Shown one piece after another: positions 62,634-64,000 of a stretch of DNA of 64,000 nt. Origin of the DNA: Ichthyophis bannanicus (taxonomy: Eukaryota; Chordata; Amphibia; Gymnophiona; Ichthyophiidae); contig CM066033.1 of NCBI GenBank assembly GCA_033557465.1, positions 15,377,080-15,441,079 on the forward strand. Direction: 5' to 3'. Both the position numbers and the translations under genes were made by a program. The notes below the pieces were generated by a model. It worked only from the letters and a program-made list of their open reading frames with translations. It was not told where the DNA came from and did no database searches. Each line of letters starts with the position of its first letter. Positions within the stretch are counted from its first letter, which is position 1.

Positions 62634-64000
62634 ATAGCTGTAAGCAGGCCCCTGGCTGGCTGCAGATAGCCTACACGTCACCTCACAGACAGTCTGCTGG
62701 TGTCAACAGGATAGGGTTAGGCCACCCGTACCCATGATGCACTGCACATGCAAATTAGCTGTCCGCAGATGGACACAAGATGGGGAATGCACCCCCACAG
62801 CACCTCGGCCCTGTTGGGGGAAGTGACCGGGTGCACCCACACAGCACCTTGGCCTAGTAGGGGGCACTGACCGGGTGTTTTACTGGCACAGAGTAGCCAC
62901 ACACCGTTACATCGTGCGGGTACTGTGCTCACCCTGAGTGTGCAATGAGGTGGCCAGGACCAGGTCAACAACACCTGCCATGGCTGATGGAGGCCAAGCA
63001 GGCGTTCCAAAGCAGTGTTAATGTGTAAGATAGCTAGTTTCTGCACAAACACCATGGATATCCCTGTTTGCCGCCATCAGGCACCCCCCCCCCCGGCAAA
63101 CATGGTCCCCATCAAGGGATCCACACTCTACCTCCCTGCAAAGGTGGCAGTAGAGGGCAACATCAACCCCAGTCCTGCTGAGGAACACCACCACCACCCC
63201 CCCCCCAGGCAGGCAGTTCCATACACAGCCATAACACAATAGCAGACAGACAGACATAAGCCCAGGGTATGGTAAGCTGCACTCCACCACCAGATATTCC
63301 CCTGCAGCAAGCCAACAGCCACTGCACCCTGCAAGCCATTATAGCAAGACATTTACCAGCTACAAACAGTCTGCTGGTTAGTCCATAGTGCATGTTCCCA
63401 ATGGAGATGCATGCACCCAGAACTGGGCTGTCTGCATACACAGCAAGCAGATAGATCAGTGACTGGGCCCCAAAGAGAAACCCATATCTATCACATGAGA
63501 GAACTACTATACAGCACTATGGGGGGGCCTAGCCATGCTGTGGTCACTGCACAGTCAGGGTGAGCGTGATCCCCCAGAAGGACATGCTTTGGCCACCCTG
63601 TCTGTGTAGGTGGTGGCCGGACACTACAATATCCCAGCCAATGTCCCTGCCAGGGCCCTATGCCCAGTGCAGATGCATCCTGGCCACGCCACCCTGCCCT
63701 GGCTATACCCATGGTACCTTGCACCTCATTATGCACATTGACTGGCCAATACTGGCAACAGTGCTGGCAGTGCGGGCTGTTGAAGGGGCTTGCAGCCAAC
63801 ACCCACTGTATAGACAGACACACACTTCCACACCTCTGCCATCATGGTGCTACGATTGAGGGGGTAAGTAGCCTTGCCCACCAAACCGGTCCTGAGCACG
63901 GCACGGCATGGATATGGTACGCATTACAGCTGGTGGTCACTCCCCAGGGTGGTAAGCACCGTCAGAGGCCAGGCCTGGAGCATGCCCCGCAAACGCCTAA

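Larger units (their letters stand above)
61591..64000. mobile_element. GC-rich element starting with Harbinger-like terminus (open at window end)
   Basis: Begins GGGGCATGTTTACTAAAC directly after TAA, with internal similarity to the MITE at 58447-59022 (TATAAGGAGTGGGCG, TTAGCGC-type blocks). No matching right end (TTTAGTAAAC) occurs before 64000, so the element is either longer than 2.4 kb or truncated. Contents: three tRNA-like modules, a 31-bp minisatellite, a 45-bp tandem duplication (about 62785-62875), C-rich runs near 63085 and 63200. No ORF above background. Confidence 0.45.

Overview
The window is vertebrate nuclear DNA made almost entirely of transposable elements. I see no host exon, rRNA or functional tRNA. 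The mix is DIRS-type tyrosine-recombinase retrotransposons, CR1 and L2-like LINEs, a Tx1-like L1, a BovB-like RTE, a Penelope element, hAT elements and GC-rich Harbinger-like MITEs. Together with long uninterrupted nesting this points to a large-genome amphibian; a caecilian is my best guess, not proven. I number the five DIRS elements DIRS-1 to DIRS-5.

Layout. 1-2.3 kb: a LINE 3' fragment and a duplicated L1-like ORF1/5' segment. 2.3-7.5 kb: DIRS-1 (+), decayed and split by a CR1 fragment. 7.6-9.9 kb: BovB-like RTE (-). 9.95-23.1 kb: an L2-like LINE (-) split by a hAT transposon (11331-23005), which is split by DIRS-2 (14778-22969, -), which is split by a CR1 (about 18803-21392, +). 23.46-47.55 kb: DIRS-4 (-), split by DIRS-5 (-), split by DIRS-3 (27759-44438, -), which holds a Tx1-like L1 of about 8.7 kb (29695-38390, -) and a 2.2 kb non-autonomous hAT (40784-42998). 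47.6-48.1 kb: a small hAT-type element. 48.1-50.6 kb: mostly unassigned. 50.6-54.86 kb: L2-like LINE (+) holding a CR1 and a tRNA-derived SINE. 55.05-61.59 kb: Penelope element (-) with 424-bp direct repeats carrying a hammerhead-ribozyme-like motif, and a MITE inside its reverse transcriptase. 61.6-64 kb: GC-rich sequence starting with the same MITE terminus and holding tRNA-like modules and a 31-bp minisatellite.

How the parts work. Most genes are relics, but several look young. The Tx1 ORF2 (1131 codons) is open from start to stop, as are the RT-RNase H frames of DIRS-2 and DIRS-3 and the recombinase frame of DIRS-3. Order of events can be read from the nesting: in many cases removing the inner element restores the reading frame of the outer one. 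The most interesting signals are the two four-level nests, the ribozyme-like motif in both Penelope repeats, a YY1/ETS/CRE-like promoter cluster inside the Tx1 5' region together with a long extra reading frame, an octamer-motif cluster and giant hairpin in the hAT-derived element, and an in-frame 37-residue duplication in a DIRS Gag. All family names come from motifs read by eye; no database search was run.
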